Assembly: GCF_037152535.1 (NCBI RefSeq)
Contig: NZ_JBBCMA010000001.1
Location: 1,798,001 to 1,862,000 of the forward strand
Length of the DNA: 64,000 nucleotides
Source of the DNA: Leclercia sp. AS011
GTDB lineage: Bacteria > Pseudomonadota > Gammaproteobacteria > Enterobacterales > Enterobacteriaceae
Direction of reading: 5' to 3'
The position numbers were made by a program, and so were the translations under genes. Shown here in pieces: positions 9,301 to 18,761 of this stretch. Position 1 is the first letter of the stretch; each line of letters begins with the position of its first letter. A model generated the notes under the pieces. The model had not been told where the DNA came from and made no database searches. It saw only the letters and a list, made by a program, of their open reading frames with translations.

Positions 9301-10269
9301 GGCACCTTTGTGGCCCCTACCCTGATCGAACTGGCGAGCTTCGACGAGCTGAAAAAAGAGGTCTTTGGCCCGGTACTGCACGTGGTGCGCTACAACCGTA
9401 ACAACCTCGATGCGCTTATCGACCAGATCAACGCCTCCGGCTACGGCCTGACGCTGGGCGTGCATACCCGTATCGACGAAACCATCGCCCAGGTGACCGG
9501 CAGCGCGAAGGTCGGCAACCTGTACGTGAACCGCAATATGGTTGGCGCGGTCGTCGGCGTGCAGCCGTTCGGCGGCGAAGGGCTGTCGGGCACCGGCCCG
9601 AAAGCCGGTGGTCCAATGTACCTGTACCGCCTGCTGGCGAACCGTCCGGCCAACGCCCTCGGCGTGACCCTGGGTCGTCAGGATGCACAGTATCCGGTGG
9701 ATACGCAGGTGAAAGCCGTGCTGACCCAGCCGCTGGAAGCTCTGGCGGCCTGGGCGGAAAAACGTCCTGAACTGCGTGCCCTGTGCCAGCAGTATGGCGA
9801 GCTGGCGCAGGCCGGTACCCAGCGCGTGCTGCCTGGCCCGACCGGCGAGCGCAACACATGGACGTTAATGCCGCGTGAGCGCGTGCTGTGCGTGGCGGAT
9901 AACGAGCAGGATGCGCTGGTTCAGCTGGCAGCGGCGATGGCCACCGGGTGTGAAGTGCTGTGGCCGGAAGATGGCCTGCACCGCGACCTGGCGAAGCAGC
10001 TGCCGAAAGCGGTGACCGAACGTATTCGCTTTGCCAAGGCGGATGTGCTGATCGGCCAGCCGTTTGACGCGGTGATTTACCACGGTGATTCCGACCAGCT
10101 GCGCGAGCTGTGCGAGCAGGTGGCGGCCCGTAGCGGCGCGATTGTCTCGGTGCAGGGCTTCGCCCGCGGCGAGGACAACCTCCAGCTCGAACGTCTGTAC
10201 GTGGAGCGCTCCCTCAGCGTCAACACCGCCGCCGCAGGCGGGAACGCCAGCCTGATGACCATCGGCTAA
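6307..10269 (+). CDS. putA: PutA, trifunctional proline dehydrogenase / glutamate-semialdehyde dehydrogenase / repressor
   Basis: 1320 residues, the same length as E. coli PutA. In order: an N-terminal ribbon-helix-helix DNA-binding domain (residues about 1-47, TTMGVKLDDATRERIKSAAT), a flavin-dependent proline dehydrogenase barrel (about 260-570), and an aldehyde dehydrogenase module (about 650-1120) with catalytic cysteine in SAGQRCSALR near residue 917, then a C-terminal domain. It oxidises proline to glutamate at the membrane and, when proline is scarce, represses putA and putP. AGGAG at 6294-6298 sets the start. A REP pair with a T-run follows. Confidence 0.98.
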   Translation: MGMTTMGVKLDDATRERIKSAATRIDRTPHWLIKQAIFNYLEKLESNDDLPELPALLAGAANESDEHAEAAEEVHQPFLEFAEQILPQSVSRAAITAAYRRAETDAVPMLLEQARLPEPIASQAHSLAYQLAEKLRSQKTATGRAGMVQSLLQEFSLSSQEGVALMCLAEALLRIPDKATRDALIRDKISNGNWHSHIGRSPSLFVNAATWGLLFTGRLVSTHNEASLSRSLNRIIGKSGEPLIRKGVDMAMRLMGEQFVTGETIAEALANARKLEDKGFRYSYDMLGEAALTAADAQAYLVSYQQAIHAIGKASNGRGIYEGPGISIKLSALHPRYSRAQYDRVMEELYPRLKSLTLLARQYDIGINIDAEEADRLEISLDLLEKLCFEPELAGWNGIGFVIQAYQKRCPFVIDYLIDLATRSRRRLMIRLVKGAYWDSEIKRAQMDGLEGYPVYTRKVYTDVSYLACAKKLLGVPNLIYPQFATHNAHTLAAIYQLAGQNYYPGQYEFQCLHGMGEPLYEQVTGKVADGKLNRPCRIYAPVGTHETLLAYLVRRLLENGANTSFVNRIADATLPLDELVADPVQAVEKMAAQEGQVGLPHPKIALPRELYGSGRVNSSGLDLANEHRLASLSSSLLNSALQKWQAKPILEQPVSNGEMQPVINPAEPKDIVGFAREATEQEVDLALDSAVNNAPIWFATPPQERAAILERAAVLMEDQMQQLIGILVREAGKTFSNAIAEVREAVDFLHYYAGQVRDDFDNETHRPLGPVVCISPWNFPLAIFTGQIAAALAAGNSVLAKPAEQTPLIAAQGINILLEAGVPAGVVQLLPGRGETVGAKLTADNRVRGVMFTGSTEVASLLQRNIATRLDAQGRPTPLIAETGGMNAMIVDSSALTEQVVVDVVASAFDSAGQRCSALRVLCLQDDIADHTLKMLRGAMGECRMGNPGRLTTDIGPVIDAEAKAKIENHIQAMRAKGRPVFQAVRENSEDAREWTSGTFVAPTLIELASFDELKKEVFGPVLHVVRYNRNNLDALIDQINASGYGLTLGVHTRIDETIAQVTGSAKVGNLYVNRNMVGAVVGVQPFGGEGLSGTGPKAGGPMYLYRLLANRPANALGVTLGRQDAQYPVDTQVKAVLTQPLEALAAWAEKRPELRALCQQYGELAQAGTQRVLPGPTGERNTWTLMPRERVLCVADNEQDALVQLAAAMATGCEVLWPEDGLHRDLAKQLPKAVTERIRFAKADVLIGQPFDAVIYHGDSDQLRELCEQVAARSGAIVSVQGFARGEDNLQLERLYVERSLSVNTAAAGGNASLMTIG

Positions 10270-10280
10270 GCGTGCAATCT

Positions 10281-10356
10281 CTCCCCGGTGGCGCTACGCT
10301 TACCGGGGCTACGGTTTTGATGTTGTAGGCCGGGTAAGGCGAAGCCGCCACCCGGC
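10281..10356. repeat. REP pair after putA; second unit terminator-like
   Basis: Two palindromes of the recurring REP family: one at 10281-10312 and one at 10325-10356 (GTAGGCCGGGTAAGGCGAAG then CCGCCACCCGGC). The second is followed directly by TTTTTT (10357-10362), so it should act as the putA terminator on the plus strand. Confidence 0.82.
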
Positions 10357-10376
10357 TTTTTTATTCGGAGGGAAAC

Positions 10377-10772
10377 ATGAAACGAGCGTTTATTGCCGGT
10401 GCCGCGTTACTGCTGAGCGCCAGCGCCCTGGCGGATGAGTGCGCTAACGCCAGCACACAGACTGAAATGAATACCTGCGCCGCACAACAATACCAGGCGG
10501 CGGATAAAACCCTGAACCAGACGTATCAGACGGCGCTGAAGCGCGCCGCCGCCCCCCAGCGCGATCTGCTGAAAAAGGCGCAACAGGCGTGGATCGCCCT
10601 GCGCGATGCCGACTGCGCCTTAATCGGCTCGGGCACCGAGGGCGGCTCCGTTCAGCCGATGATCGTCAACCAGTGTCTGGCGGAAAAAACCAATGAACGG
10701 GAAGCCTGGCTGGCCTCGATGATGCAGTGCGAAGAGGGCGATTTAAGCTGCCCTCTCCCGCCGGGGCATTAA
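10377..10772 (+). CDS. LprI-like (DUF1311) periplasmic protein
   Basis: 131 residues with a clear Sec signal peptide ending SALA before Asp-Glu-Cys. The mature part has the LprI N-terminal / DUF1311 pattern: four conserved cysteines, an alternating charged helix (LNQTYQTALKRAA) and the QQAWIALRDADC motif. Family members include a lysozyme inhibitor in Mycobacterium; whether this one inhibits lysozyme is inference. GGAGGGAAAC precedes the start at 10377. Its TAA overlaps the convergent rutR stop by 4 bases, so no terminator separates the pair. Confidence 0.85.
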   Translation: MKRAFIAGAALLLSASALADECANASTQTEMNTCAAQQYQAADKTLNQTYQTALKRAAAPQRDLLKKAQQAWIALRDADCALIGSGTEGGSVQPMIVNQCLAEKTNEREAWLASMMQCEEGDLSCPLPPGH

Positions 10773-11407
10773 CGCACCCGGATCCCTTCGATAATCATCC
10801 GCTGCACGTTATCCACGGTGCTGTGGAAGAAGTCGTCATCCTTGAGCGACTTGCCGGTCACCGCCTCCACCTGGGCGGAAAAGTCGGCGTAGTGCTGGGT
10901 GGCGGCCCAAATCATAAAGATCAGATGGTGGGGATCCACCGGGGCCAGTTTCCCGGTGTCCACCCACCCGGCAATGATTGCCGACTTCTCGTCCACCAGC
11001 GATTTCATGTCCCCGCTCAGCACCGTTTTCAGCAGCGGGGCCCCCTGCAGCATCTCCAGGCAGAACAGCCGCGAGGCCTGAGGATAGTCCCGGGAGACCT
11101 CCAGCTTGAGGCGAATATACTGCTGGATCGCCACCAGCGGCGTCAGCTCCTCACGAAACGCCTTCAGCGGTGCCAGCCAGATATCAAGGATCTGTTGCAG
11201 GACGGAAACGTACAGCGCCTCTTTCGAGGGGAAGTAATAGAGCAGATTGGTTTTTGACACCCCCGCCAGCTCAGCCACCTGCTCCAGCCGCGTGCCGTGA
11301 ATGCCAAACTGCGAGAAAGTCTCCAGCGCCGCCGCGAGGATCGCCTGTTTTTTCGCGCTTACCGCCTGCGAACGTTTACCGGTTGTTTTCACTGCGCCTT
11401 GCGCCAT
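10769..11407 (-). CDS. rutR: RutR, TetR-family pyrimidine-responsive regulator
   Basis: 212 residues, equal in length to E. coli RutR and closely alike throughout. The N-terminal TetR helix-turn-helix (residues about 15-65, ending AGVSKTNLLYYFPSKEALY) is followed by the ligand-binding domain that senses uracil or thymine. It represses the rut operon and controls other pyrimidine-linked genes. It is divergent from rutA; a candidate operator lies in between at 11514-11529. GGAG lies 7 bases before the ATG at 11407. Confidence 0.97.
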   Translation of the reverse strand: MAQGAVKTTGKRSQAVSAKKQAILAAALETFSQFGIHGTRLEQVAELAGVSKTNLLYYFPSKEALYVSVLQQILDIWLAPLKAFREELTPLVAIQQYIRLKLEVSRDYPQASRLFCLEMLQGAPLLKTVLSGDMKSLVDEKSAIIAGWVDTGKLAPVDPHHLIFMIWAATQHYADFSAQVEAVTGKSLKDDDFFHSTVDNVQRMIIEGIRVR

Positions 11408-11469
11408 GGGGTCACTCCTTGTTGATCTGCACCCAGCATAGCAAAAACCCCTGGCTGACTACGACAATC

Positions 11470-11507
11470 TGCACCGCCACTGCGCACGACTGCCTGCTTT
11501 GTGTGCA
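11470..11507. promoter_or_regulatory. Candidate tandem NtrC sites upstream of rutA
   Basis: Two 17-bp elements with outer TGC/GCA arms, TGCACCGCCACTGCGCA (11470-11486) and TGCCTGCTTTGTGTGCA (11491-11507), resemble the NtrC consensus TGCACC-N5-GGTGCA. Their starts are 21 bp apart, two helical turns, and they lie about 100 bp before the sigma-54 promoter, a normal enhancer distance. Each has several mismatches. NtrC control of rut is established in E. coli. Confidence 0.5.
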
Positions 11508-11513
11508 ACAATT

Positions 11514-11529
11514 TTGACCAGACAGTCCA
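11514..11529. promoter_or_regulatory. Candidate RutR operator
   Basis: TTGACCA-GA-CAGTCCA matches the RutR consensus TTGACCANNTGGTCAA perfectly in the left half and at 4 of 7 bases in the right half. It lies in the divergent rutR-rutA region, between the NtrC-like sites and the sigma-54 promoter. Confidence 0.6.
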
Positions 11530-11593
11530 CTTTTACCCTCTGCATTTCATCAACCAATCGTTAACACACTAATAACATTAACAATTTAAAACC

Positions 11594-11610
11594 TGGCATT
11601 CCCTTTGCAA
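11594..11610 (+). promoter_or_regulatory. Sigma-54 promoter of the rut operon
   Basis: CTGGCATTCCCTTTGCA has the invariant GG (11596-11597) and GC (11608-11609) exactly 12 bp apart within TGGCA and TTTGCA boxes, as the RpoN -24/-12 consensus requires. Transcription would start near 11621, about 77 bases before rutA. Nitrogen control of rut through NtrC and RpoN is known in E. coli. Confidence 0.85.
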
Positions 11611-11636
11611 AACAGGCTTACGCGGCTGAACAGGAG

Positions 11637-11684
11637 ATGCAGGATGCAGCGCCACGTCTGACTTTCACCCCCATGTCGAGATGA
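11637..11684 (+). other. 15-codon reading frame in the rutA leader (broken former N-terminal extension)
   Basis: ATG at 11637 opens [15 protein letters not shown] and stops at TGA 11682-11684. The first ten residues equal the longer N-terminus annotated for rutA in some E. coli genomes, but a net 4-base insertion relative to that sequence, as remembered, shifts the frame so that it ends before rutA. An AGGAG directly abuts the ATG with no spacer, which is poor for translation. It is most likely untranslated leader, or at best a leader peptide. Confidence 0.35.
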
Positions 11685-11697
11685 AGAGAGGTTGATG

Positions 11698-12788
<1,091 letters not shown>

Positions 12789-12789
<1 letters not shown>

Positions 12790-13481
12790 TGACGACATTA
12801 CCCGCACGCCCGGAAGCCATCACCTTTGATCCGCAGCACAGCGCGCTGATCGTGGTGGATATGCAGAACGCCTACGCCAGCCGGGGGGGCTATCTCGACC
12901 TCGCCGGGTTCGACGTCTCCGCCACCCGGCCAGTAATCGACAATATCCGCACCGCGGTGGCCGCCGCGCGCACCGCCGGGATCCAGATAATCTGGTTCCA
13001 GAACGGCTGGGATGAACAGTACGTGGAGGCGGGCGGCCCCGGCTCGCCCAACTTTCACAAATCCAATGCGCTGAAAACCATGCGCCAGCGCCCGGAGCTG
13101 CAGGGCAAGCTACTGGCGAAAGGCGGCTGGGATTACCAACTGGTGAACGAGCTGGTGCCGGAGCCGGGCGATATCGTGCTGCCGAAACCGCGCTACAGCG
13201 GCTTCTTTAATACCCCGCTGGACAGCATTTTGCGCAGCCGCGGGATCCGCCACCTGATCTTTACCGGCATCGCCACCAACGTCTGCGTGGAATCGACCCT
13301 GCGCGACGGCTTTTTCCTCGAATACTTCGGCGTGGTGCTGGAAGACGCCACCCATCAGGCCGGGCCGGCGTTTGCCCAGCAGGCCGCGCTGTTCAATATC
13401 GAAACCTTTTTTGGCTGGGTCAGTGATGTCGCCACCTTCTGCGACGCCCTCTCTCCCGCCGCCTGTGCCCGTATCGCCTGA
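12789..13481 (+). CDS. rutB: RutB, ureidoacrylate/peroxyureidoacrylate amidohydrolase
   Basis: 230 residues, isochorismatase-like cysteine hydrolase. The family triad is visible: Asp24 in VVDMQNAY, a central lysine in LPKPRYSGF, and the nucleophilic cysteine near residue 166 in [11 protein letters not shown]. It hydrolyses the RutA product, releasing carbamate (then CO2 and ammonia). The start is coupled to rutA by the TAATG overlap, with AAGGAGG upstream at the rutA 3' end. Confidence 0.97.
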
Positions 13482-13492
13482 GGAGTTTAACA

Positions 13493-13879
13493 ATGCCGAA
13501 ATCTGTGATTATTCCACCGGGCACCAGCACCCCGATTGCCCCCTTCGTTCCCGGCACCCTCGCGGACGGGGTGGTCTACGTCTCGGGCACCCTGCCGTTT
13601 GACGCCCAGAATAACGTGGTGTTTCCCGATGACCCAAAGGCGCAAACCCGCCACGTGCTACAGACTATCCAGCGCGTTATCGAAACGGCGGGCGGGACGA
13701 TGGCGGACGTGACCTTCAACAGCATCTTTATTACCGACTGGAAAAACTACGCCGCGATTAACGAGATCTACGCCGAATTTTTCCCTGGCGATAAACCGGC
13801 CCGCTTCTGCATTCAGTGCGGGCTGGTGAAACCCGAGGCGCTGGTGGAGATTGCCACCATCGCCCACATTGGCCGGTGA
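13493..13879 (+). CDS. rutC: RutC, RidA-family aminoacrylate deaminase
   Basis: 128 residues of the YjgF/YER057c/UK114 (RidA) family. It carries the typical [21 protein letters not shown] start and the C-terminal arginine in [21 protein letters not shown]. In the Rut pathway it speeds conversion of toxic 3-aminoacrylate to malonic semialdehyde. AGGAG lies 6 bases before the ATG, 11 bases after rutB. Confidence 0.95.
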   Translation: MPKSVIIPPGTSTPIAPFVPGTLADGVVYVSGTLPFDAQNNVVFPDDPKAQTRHVLQTIQRVIETAGGTMADVTFNSIFITDWKNYAAINEIYAEFFPGDKPARFCIQCGLVKPEALVEIATIAHIGR

Positions 13880-13886
13880 GGTAGCG

Positions 13887-14699
13887 ATGAAACTGTCCAT
13901 TTCACCCCCGCCCTTTGACGACGCCCCGGTGGTGGTGCTGATCGCCGGGCTGGGGGGCAGCGGCAGCTACTGGCTGCCCCAGCTGGCCGACCTGGAGCAG
14001 GAGTATCAGGTGGTCTGTTACGACCAGCGCGGCACCGGCAATAATTCCGGCGAGCTGCCGGAGGACTACAGCCTGGCGCAGATGGCCGAGGAGCTGTGGC
14101 AGGCGCTGGAGACCGCGGGCATTACGCGCTTTAGCGTGGTCGGCCATGCTCTGGGGGCGTTGATTGGCCTCCAGCTGGCGGTGGATCGTCCCGGGGCGCT
14201 CAGCTCGCTGGTGTGCGTCAACGGCTGGCTGACGCTCCATCCCCACACCCGGCGCTGCTTCCAGGTTCGCGAGCGGCTGCTGCATGCCGGTGGGGCGCAG
14301 GCCTGGGTGGAGGCCCAGCCGCTGTTTCTCTATCCCGCCGACTGGATGGCTGCCCGTCAGCCGCGCATGGAGGCGGAAGAGGCGCTGGCGCTGGCCCATT
14401 TCCAGGGTAAAACCACCCTGCTGCGCAGGCTGAATGCCCTGAAGCGGGCCGACTTCAGCCGCCTCGCACGCCATATCCGCTGCCCGGTGCAGATTATCTG
14501 TTCCGCCGACGATCTGCTGGTGCCTGCCGTCTGCTCATCCCAGCTGCATGCCGCCCTGCCCGACAGCGTCATCACGCGGATGCCCTGGGGCGGCCACGCC
14601 TGCAACGTCACCGAGCCGGAGGTTTTCAACGCCCTGCTGCAAAACGGGCTCGCCAGCCTGCTGCACCGCCACCAACGTTTATCGAAGGAGTTGCCATGA
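13887..14699 (+). CDS. rutD: RutD, alpha/beta hydrolase of the Rut pathway
   Basis: 270 residues, alpha/beta-hydrolase fold with an oxyanion-hole segment ([12 protein letters not shown]), the strand-loop [10 protein letters not shown] and the elbow VVGHALGAL. The elbow has alanine where a serine nucleophile is usual (G-H-A-L-G), also true of E. coli RutD, which fits its assignment as a carbamate or aminoacrylate accelerator rather than an ordinary esterase. The start at 13887 follows rutC by 7 bases; an upstream in-frame ATG inside rutC is not conserved. Overlaps rutE by ATGA. Confidence 0.94.
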   Translation: MKLSISPPPFDDAPVVVLIAGLGGSGSYWLPQLADLEQEYQVVCYDQRGTGNNSGELPEDYSLAQMAEELWQALETAGITRFSVVGHALGALIGLQLAVDRPGALSSLVCVNGWLTLHPHTRRCFQVRERLLHAGGAQAWVEAQPLFLYPADWMAARQPRMEAEEALALAHFQGKTTLLRRLNALKRADFSRLARHIRCPVQIICSADDLLVPAVCSSQLHAALPDSVITRMPWGGHACNVTEPEVFNALLQNGLASLLHRHQRLSKELP

Positions 14700-15286
14700 G
14701 TGAAGCCATCACCCCGACCGCGCAGCATGCGCTGTTTACCGAAGCGCGCACCCATAACGGCTGGCTGGATCGCCCGGTCAGCGACGAGACGCTGCGCGAA
14801 ATCTACGATCTCATGAAGTGGGGCCCGACCTCCGCCAACTGCTCCCCGGCGCGGATGGTGTTTATCCGCACCGCGGAAGGCAAAGAGAAGCTGCGCCCGG
14901 CCCTTTCCAGCGGCAACCTGCAAAAGACCCTCACCGCCCCGGTGACGGCCATCGTGGCCTGGGACAGCCAGTTTTACGATCGTCTGCCGGAGCTGTTCCC
15001 CCACGGCGATGCCCGGAGCTGGTTCACCGCCAGCCCGCAGCTCGCCGAGGAGACCGCCTTTCGCAACAGCACCCTGCAGGCGGCCTATCTGATCGTCGCC
15101 TGCCGGGCGCTGGGGCTCGATACCGGGCCGCTGTCCGGCTTCGACCGGGAGAAGGTCGATGCCGCCTTCTTCACCGGCAGCAACCTGAGAAGCAACCTGC
15201 TGATCAACATCGGCTACGGCGATAACAGCAAGCTTTACGGGCGTCTGCCCCGTCTGAGCTTTGACGACGCCTGCGGGCTGGTATAA
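14696..15286 (+). CDS. rutE: RutE, malonic semialdehyde reductase
   Basis: 196 residues, nitroreductase-like flavoprotein ([20 protein letters not shown], then [20 protein letters not shown]) matching E. coli RutE in length and sequence. It reduces malonic semialdehyde to 3-hydroxypropionate, the excreted end product of the pathway. Translationally coupled to rutD by a 4-base overlap, with AAGGAG upstream. Confidence 0.96.
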   Translation: MSEAITPTAQHALFTEARTHNGWLDRPVSDETLREIYDLMKWGPTSANCSPARMVFIRTAEGKEKLRPALSSGNLQKTLTAPVTAIVAWDSQFYDRLPELFPHGDARSWFTASPQLAEETAFRNSTLQAAYLIVACRALGLDTGPLSGFDREKVDAAFFTGSNLRSNLLINIGYGDNSKLYGRLPRLSFDDACGLV

Positions 15287-15295
15287 GGAGCGACC

Positions 15296-15787
15296 ATGAA
15301 TATCGATAAACAAGCCTTTCGGGATGCCATGGCCTGTCTGGGGGCGGCGGTAAACATCATCACCACCGACGGCCCGGCGGGACAGGCAGGCTTTACCGCC
15401 AGCGCGGTGTGCAGCGTGACCGACTCGCCGCCGACGCTGCTGGTGTGCCTCAATCGCGGCGCCTCGGTGTGGCCGGTGTTTCACGACAACCGCACGCTGT
15501 GCGTTAACACCCTCAGCGCCGGGCAGGAGTCGCTGTCGAACCTGTTCGGGGGGAAGACCCCGATGGCCGATCGCTTCGCCGCAGCCCGCTGGCAGACCGG
15601 GGAGACCGGCTGTCCGCGTCTGGCGGACGCGCTGGCCTCCTTCGACTGCCGGATTAGCCAGGTGGTCAGCGTTGGCACCCACGACATTCTGTTTTGCGAG
15701 ATCGTTGCAATCACCCGCCACCCGGTGCCCCAGGGCCTGGTGTGGTTTGACCGCGGCTACCACGCCCTGATGCGACCCGCCTGTTAA
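15296..15787 (+). CDS. rutF: RutF, flavin reductase for RutA
   Basis: 163 residues of the flavin reductase-like FMN-binding family ([36 protein letters not shown]). It supplies reduced FMN to RutA from NADH. AAGGAG at 15285-15290 overlaps the end of rutE; the gap is 9 bases. Confidence 0.96.
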   Translation: MNIDKQAFRDAMACLGAAVNIITTDGPAGQAGFTASAVCSVTDSPPTLLVCLNRGASVWPVFHDNRTLCVNTLSAGQESLSNLFGGKTPMADRFAAARWQTGETGCPRLADALASFDCRISQVVSVGTHDILFCEIVAITRHPVPQGLVWFDRGYHALMRPAC

Positions 15788-15807
15788 TCCTCCTTAAGGA
15801 GCAGCTG

Positions 15808-17139
15808 ATGGCACTATTCGGTTTTCCTCACTGGCAGTTGAAATCGACCTCCTCAGAACGCGGCGTGGTCGCGCCGGATGAACGCCTCCCGCTGGCGCAA
15901 ACCGCGGTGATGGGGGTGCAGCACGCGGTGGCGATGTTTGGTGCCACGGTGCTGATGCCCATTCTGATGGGGCTGGATCCTAACCTGTCGATCCTGATGT
16001 CGGGGATCGGCACCCTGCTGTTCTTCTTTATTACCGGCGGACGGGTGCCAAGCTATCTGGGCTCCAGCGCGGCCTTTGTCGGGGTGGTGATTGCCGCCAC
16101 CGGCTTTAACGGCCAGGGGATCAACCCGCAGCTGAGCGTCGCCCTGGGCGGGATTATCGCCTGCGGGGCGATCTACACCGCAATTGGTCTGGTGGTAATG
16201 AAGCTCGGTACCCGCTGGATCGAACGCCTGATGCCGCCGGTAGTCACCGGGGCGGTGGTGATGGCGATTGGCCTGAACCTGGCCCCTATCGCCGTCAAAG
16301 GGGTCTCCGGCTCGGCCTTTGACAGCTGGATGGCGGTGGTGACGGTGCTGTGCATCGGCCTGGTGGCGGTGTTTACCCGGGGGATGATCCAGCGGCTGCT
16401 GATCCTGGTGGGGCTGATCCTCGCCTGCCTGATCTACGCCGTGCTGACCAGCGTCTTCGGGCTCGGCAAACCGGTCGATTTCACCCTCGTACAGCAGGCG
16501 GCGTGGTTCGGCCTGCCGCAGCTGACCTCGCCCACCTTTAACGGTCAGGCGATGATGCTGATCACCCCGGTGGCGGTGATCCTGGTGGCGGAGAACCTCG
16601 GCCATCTGAAGGCGGTGGCCGGGATGACCGGGCGCAATATGGACCCGTATATGGGCCGGGCCTTCGTCGGTGACGGGCTGGCGACCATGCTGTCAGGTTC
16701 GGTTGGCGGCAGCGGCGTGACCACCTATGCCGAGAATATCGGCGTGATGGCGGTGACCAAAGTCTACTCGACGCTGGTGTTCGTGGCGGCGGCAATCATC
16801 GCCATGCTGCTCGGTTTTTCACCTAAATTTGGCGCACTGATCCATACCATCCCGGCGGCGGTGATTGGCGGAGCATCGATTGTGGTGTTTGGCCTGATTG
16901 CGGTGGCCGGGGCGCGGATCTGGGTGCAGAACCGGGTCGATCTCAGTCAGAACGGCAACCTGATCATGGTCGCCGTGACCCTGGTGCTGGGGGCGGGTGA
17001 TTTTGCCCTTTCGCTGGGCGGCTTTACCCTGGGCGGGATCGGCACCGCCACCTTTGGCGCAATTGCGCTCAACGCCCTGCTCAGCCGCCGGATGGCCGGG
17101 GTGACCCAGAGCGGCGAAGTGATGACTCAGGAGCCTTGA
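15808..17139 (+). CDS. rutG: RutG, pyrimidine permease (NCS2 family)
   Basis: 443 residues, about 14 helices, of the UraA/uracil-xanthine permease family, with the QHAVAMFGATVLMP and VILVAENLGHLKAV motifs. As last gene of the rut operon it imports uracil or thymine for the pathway. Preceded by TTAAGGAG. Its 3' end overlaps the convergent exporter gene by 13 bases. Confidence 0.96.
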   Translation: MALFGFPHWQLKSTSSERGVVAPDERLPLAQTAVMGVQHAVAMFGATVLMPILMGLDPNLSILMSGIGTLLFFFITGGRVPSYLGSSAAFVGVVIAATGFNGQGINPQLSVALGGIIACGAIYTAIGLVVMKLGTRWIERLMPPVVTGAVVMAIGLNLAPIAVKGVSGSAFDSWMAVVTVLCIGLVAVFTRGMIQRLLILVGLILACLIYAVLTSVFGLGKPVDFTLVQQAAWFGLPQLTSPTFNGQAMMLITPVAVILVAENLGHLKAVAGMTGRNMDPYMGRAFVGDGLATMLSGSVGGSGVTTYAENIGVMAVTKVYSTLVFVAAAIIAMLLGFSPKFGALIHTIPAAVIGGASIVVFGLIAVAGARIWVQNRVDLSQNGNLIMVAVTLVLGAGDFALSLGGFTLGGIGTATFGAIALNALLSRRMAGVTQSGEVMTQEP

Positions 17140-18050
17140 TCCAGGGTGGCGCTGGCGGTCTCTGCCAGCGCCTTTTTCTTTCTCTTCAGCTTCAGTTCGC
17201 TTACCAGCACGCCAGCGATGATAAAGGCCGCTCCCACCAGAGCCAGCAGCGGCAGGCGCTCCCCGGCCAGACGGCCAAAGATCCCCGCCCAAACCGGCTC
17301 TCCGGTATAGATCACCGTGGCCCGGGTTGGTGAGACGCTGCGCTGGGCCCAGTTCATCGTCACCTGAATAATGGCGCTGAAAATCCCCAGCCCAAGGGCG
17401 ACAATCACTAACCCCGAGGAGAGCGGCGGCACGGACTCCCCCGCAGGGATCATTGCCAGAAACGCCACCAGCGAGGCGGTCGCCAACTGCACGACGGTGA
17501 CGCGCTTAACGTCCACCTTGCCGGCCCAGGCGCTGATCAAAATTATCTCCGCGGCAATCGCCACCGCCCCCACCAGGGTGATGATCTCCCCCTTCCCGAG
17601 CGCCAGCAGGTTATCGTCCGGCCCCGCCAGCAGGATCAGGCCAATAAAGGCCAGCACAATGCCGATGCAGGACATCACCCCCGGAATACGGCGCAGGCAC
17701 AGCCACTGCAGCAGGGGCACCAGCGGCACATACATGGCGGTGATAAACGCCGACTTGCTGCTGGGGATGCTCTGTAATCCCCAGGTTTGCAGGCTGTAGC
17801 CCATCGCAATAGAGACGCCAATCGCCAGCCCGGCTTTCAGCTCGGTCATGGTCAGGCCGGGCAGGGTTTTCAGGGATATGATCGCCACCGCGATGGCCGC
17901 GGTAGCGAAACGCAGGCCCACGAAAAAGAAGGGATCGCTGAGCGTGACGGCATACTGTACGGCAAGAAAGGTCCCGCCCCAGAACATAGTGATAAGGATC
18001 AGGATCGCTTCCTGCGGTTTGATCGAAAAGGCATAACGGGAGGAGGACAT
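17127..18050 (-). CDS. DMT-superfamily (EamA) transporter
   Basis: 307 residues forming ten hydrophobic helices in two EamA repeats (first from IKPQEAILILITMFWGGTFLA, second from GEIITLVGAVAIAAEIILI). The substrate is unknown; family members export amino acids, nucleosides or related metabolites. I chose ATG 18050 (MSSSRYAF) over the in-frame TTG at 18065. It ends inside the last codons of rutG, convergent, so antisense interference at the 3' ends is possible. A link to pyrimidine metabolism is only positional. Confidence 0.88.
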   Translation of the reverse strand: MSSSRYAFSIKPQEAILILITMFWGGTFLAVQYAVTLSDPFFFVGLRFATAAIAVAIISLKTLPGLTMTELKAGLAIGVSIAMGYSLQTWGLQSIPSSKSAFITAMYVPLVPLLQWLCLRRIPGVMSCIGIVLAFIGLILLAGPDDNLLALGKGEIITLVGAVAIAAEIILISAWAGKVDVKRVTVVQLATASLVAFLAMIPAGESVPPLSSGLVIVALGLGIFSAIIQVTMNWAQRSVSPTRATVIYTGEPVWAGIFGRLAGERLPLLALVGAAFIIAGVLVSELKLKRKKKALAETASATLDQGS

Positions 18051-18118
18051 GGGGCACCAGCGCAAAGAGACAATCCGCTAGTGTGGAAGGAATTTGATAA
18101 CACTTCAATAACAGGCAT

Positions 18119-18144
18119 AAAAAAACCGCCGGGGATCCCGGCGG
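18119..18144 (-). terminator. Terminator of ymdF
   Basis: On the minus strand a GC-rich stem (arms 18126-18134 and 18137-18144, core CCGCCGGG/CCCGGCGG) is followed by a run of seven T. It lies 47 bases after the ymdF stop. Confidence 0.85.
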
Positions 18145-18190
18145 CGGGGGGTGCCAGTGGTCATGAGACCCATACTTCAATGGCTACAAC

Positions 18191-18367
18191 TTAACTGCTC
18201 TTGTTGCCGCCATGGCTATTTTTGCCCCCTTTTTTGCCAGCTTCGGATGCGCGTTGAGGGTCGTTTTTGAAGTTCCCCCCGCTTTGCTGGCCACCTTTAC
18301 GTCCTGCTTCTGATGCTCTTTCACGGTCTTCTGCAAAATTACCTGACCCACCACGATGGTTTGCCAT
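18191..18367 (-). CDS. ymdF: YmdF, small KGG stress-induced protein
   Basis: 58 residues, very hydrophilic, starting MANHRGGSGNFAEDRERASE. Two copies of the (R/K)ASEAG(R/K)KGG repeat mark it as a KGG / GsiB-like protein, the family of E. coli YmdF and YciG. Such proteins are general-stress induced, disordered, and needed for flagellar motility in the YciG/YmdF/YmdA-type studies; this copy's role is inferred. GGAGG lies 6 bases before the ATG at 18367 and a strong terminator follows, so it is monocistronic. It is easily missed because of its size and a longer overlapping frame. Confidence 0.93.
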   Translation of the reverse strand: MANHRGGSGNFAEDRERASEAGRKGGQQSGGNFKNDPQRASEAGKKGGKNSHGGNKSS

Positions 18368-18761
18368 GTCGGACCTCCAGAGTTATAAAACATAAGACTT
18401 AATACTGAATCTGGCGAAAGCGAATTCTTTCGCCTGGCGGCGCTAAAAAAGTGCCTTTATCTGCGCCACGTGAACCTAAGCTTAGTGGAGTATGAGCATA
18501 CATCCAGCTAACGGTAATATCCTGCAATACGAAATCAGCCTTTCGTATGATGCTCGTCGAAACGGAAGCATAAGCCATTCTTATCATTCCAGAAATTCAC
18601 CATCGCGAAAATGTGTCATTTTGCTACGAAAGAAGGGGCTCCCTTTTTTTTGTTTGAAATCAAATAAATGGCGTCCAGATTTGCAGTCTCGCTGTCACGT
18701 CATATCTTTAAAAGAGTGCAGCATGCCGCTGCCATAAAAATCATGCGAGGAGTGAAGCGAA
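18368..18761. other. Intergenic region between ymdF and wrbA
   Basis: 394 bp, AT-richer than the neighbours, holding the divergent promoters of ymdF and wrbA. Short frames exist on both strands but none has both a ribosome site and a recognisable product. No repeat or clear operator was identified. Confidence 0.6.

Noticed and set aside
6400..9465. A 1021-codon open frame antisense to putA
   Set aside because: It mirrors putA codon bias on the opposite strand of very GC-rich DNA, has no ribosome site and His/Gln/Arg-rich composition; putA is certain.
14357..15763. A 468-codon frame antisense to rutD-rutF
   Set aside because: The rut genes are certain; this is a GC-rich shadow.
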